Source: RGIG4694 sp964501705
Lineage (GTDB): Bacteria; Bacillota; Clostridia; Oscillospirales; Ruminococcaceae
Reading direction: 5' to 3'
DNA: 6,540 nucleotides
NCBI GenBank assembly: GCA_964501705.1
Contig: CAZCUQ010000101.1
Coordinates: 1-6,540, forward strand
Part shown: one piece after another, positions 5,522-6,540 of the stretch
Position numbering within the stretch: position 1 is the first letter of the stretch
How the letters are laid out: every line of letters begins with the position of its first letter
Made by a program: the position numbers and the translations under genes
The notes under the pieces: generated by a model
Databases searched by the model: none
What the model saw: only the letters and a program-made list of their open reading frames with translations
What the model was told of the DNA's origin: nothing

Positions 5522-6540
5522 ATGAAAGACCTTACATCCGGGAGTCCGTCAAAGCTGATACTGACGTTTGCTCTGCCTATTGCTGTCGGGAATATTTTTC
5601 AGCTGTGCTACAGCTTTGCCGACGTATGGATAGTCGGAAACACTCTCGGAAACAGCGCACTTGCCGCAGTAGGCTCGACGACAACTCTCAATGACCTTAT
5701 CGTGGGATTTCTGATAGGGCTGACAAACGGATTTTCCGTAATAACCGCACGGTATTTCGGCGCAAAGGATGACAAGGGACTGAAAAGCTCGGCTGCGCAT
5801 ACCGTTATTCTGGGACTTGCCGTTTCGGTGATCATGACTGTTCTGAGCCTTGTTTTTCTGACACCTATACTAAAGCTTCTTAACATACCCGCAGAGCATT
5901 TTGACAGAGCTTATTCCTATTCGGGCGTAATACTTGCGGGAATGACATTTTCGTGCGCGTATAACATATGTGCAAGTATTCTGAGAGCAATCGGAGATAC
6001 CGTTACTCCGCTTATTTTTCTGATAATATCCGCGGTAATGAATGTCGCGCTTGACTATATTCTTATAGCGAAAGCGGGATTCGGCGTTGAGGGCGCGGCA
6101 TATGCTACGGTCATCGCACAGCTTGTTTCAGCGGTGATGTGTCTTATTTATATTCATCTGAAATATCCTTTTCTGCATTTGTCGAGGGAGGATTTCAGAC
6201 CGAGTGCCGTTATGGTGAAAAGGCTTTTCGGCTGCGGAATATCCATGGGGCTTATGAACAGCCTTGTGGCATTCGGAACAGTCGCTCTGCAAAGCTCCAT
6301 CAACACGTTCGGAACGAATATTATCGTTGCGCACACTGCGGCAAGAAAGCTTACAAGCTTTTTTATGATGCCTTTCGGCGTATTCGGAATGACAATGTCC
6401 GCATACTGCGCCCAGAACTACGGAGCGGGAAAATACGGCAGAATACGCAGCGGAATAATAAAGACCATAGGCTTTTGCATGATATGGTGCGTTTTTCTTT
6501 TAATTCTGATATATACCTGCGCTCCCGCGATGATAAGAAT
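5522..6540 (+). CDS. MATE-family multidrug/cation efflux transporter (partial, 3' end outside window)
   Basis: The first 339 residues are present of a protein that normally has about 440-460. MATE proteins are inner-membrane antiporters that expel cationic drugs and metabolites using Na+ or H+ gradients, through 12 helices in two pseudo-symmetric halves. The opening TSGSPSKLILTFALPIAVGNIFQ followed by FADVWIVG is typical of the Bacillota branch. Hydrophobic segments are seen near residues 12-32, 48-72, 92-116, 132-152, 162-184, 190-214, 236-256 and 278-296, with another beginning near 311. Family motifs are LRAIGDTVTPL (154-164), AGFGVEGAAYATVIAQ (185-200) and AQNYGAGKYGRI (297-308); the last is the second-half loop. 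The ATG at 5522 has GAGG (5511-5514) seven bases upstream. Hairpin 5461-5504 lies directly before this ribosome binding site, suggesting attenuation control. The substrate cannot be assigned, and no regulator gene is visible in the window. Confidence 0.93.
   Translation, partial: MKDLTSGSPSKLILTFALPIAVGNIFQLCYSFADVWIVGNTLGNSALAAVGSTTTLNDLIVGFLIGLTNGFSVITARYFGAKDDKGLKSSAAHTVILGLAVSVIMTVLSLVFLTPILKLLNIPAEHFDRAYSYSGVILAGMTFSCAYNICASILRAIGDTVTPLIFLIISAVMNVALDYILIAKAGFGVEGAAYATVIAQLVSAVMCLIYIHLKYPFLHLSREDFRPSAVMVKRLFGCGISMGLMNSLVAFGTVALQSSINTFGTNIIVAHTAARKLTSFFMMPFGVFGMTMSAYCAQNYGAGKYGRIRSGIIKTIGFCMIWCVFLLILIYTCAPAMIR

Noticed and set aside
5549..6336. Several minus-strand open frames opposite the MATE gene
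   Set aside because: They overlap clear MATE coding sequence with conserved motifs and lack ribosome binding sites; shadows of the real frame.

Overview
The window reads as a chromosomal segment of an anaerobic, moderate-GC Bacillota species, most likely a clostridium of the Ruminococcus/Oscillospira kind. The signs are an oxygen-sensitive class III ribonucleotide reductase pair, strong purine-rich ribosome binding sites, near-consensus sigma-A promoters with 17-bp spacers, an NAD-dependent DNA ligase and a tRNA gene without an encoded CCA. The taxon is inferred; no marker here fixes it. All recognised genes lie on the + strand. Most of the content is housekeeping, and I see no CRISPR array, insertion sequence, phage gene or defence cassette.

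Layout: (1) 1-745 holds the last codons of nrdD, then nrdG, closed by a hairpin terminator. These encode the anaerobic reductase and its radical-SAM activase. (2) 746-1012 is non-coding apart from a good extended -10 promoter for the next unit. (3) 1013-4936 holds three closely spaced genes: a two-domain BirA biotin ligase/repressor, a DagK/YegS-type lipid kinase, and full-length LigA. They look co-transcribed. (4) 4981-5155 is a tRNA-Leu(CAG) gene with its own perfect-consensus promoter and its own terminator. (5) 5156-5521 contains an AT-rich inverted repeat, an unrecognised 80-codon open frame with a TTG start, and a strong hairpin with a U-tract. The hairpin sits just after that frame and just before the ribosome binding site of the next gene. 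(6) 5522 to the window end is the N-terminal 339 residues of a MATE-family multidrug/cation antiporter.

The most interesting point is the arrangement in (5)-(6). A terminator-like hairpin stands so close to the MATE start codon that no promoter fits between them. The pump must therefore be transcribed through the hairpin, which suggests attenuation control, perhaps with the small open frame as part of the leader. No known riboswitch class was recognised there.
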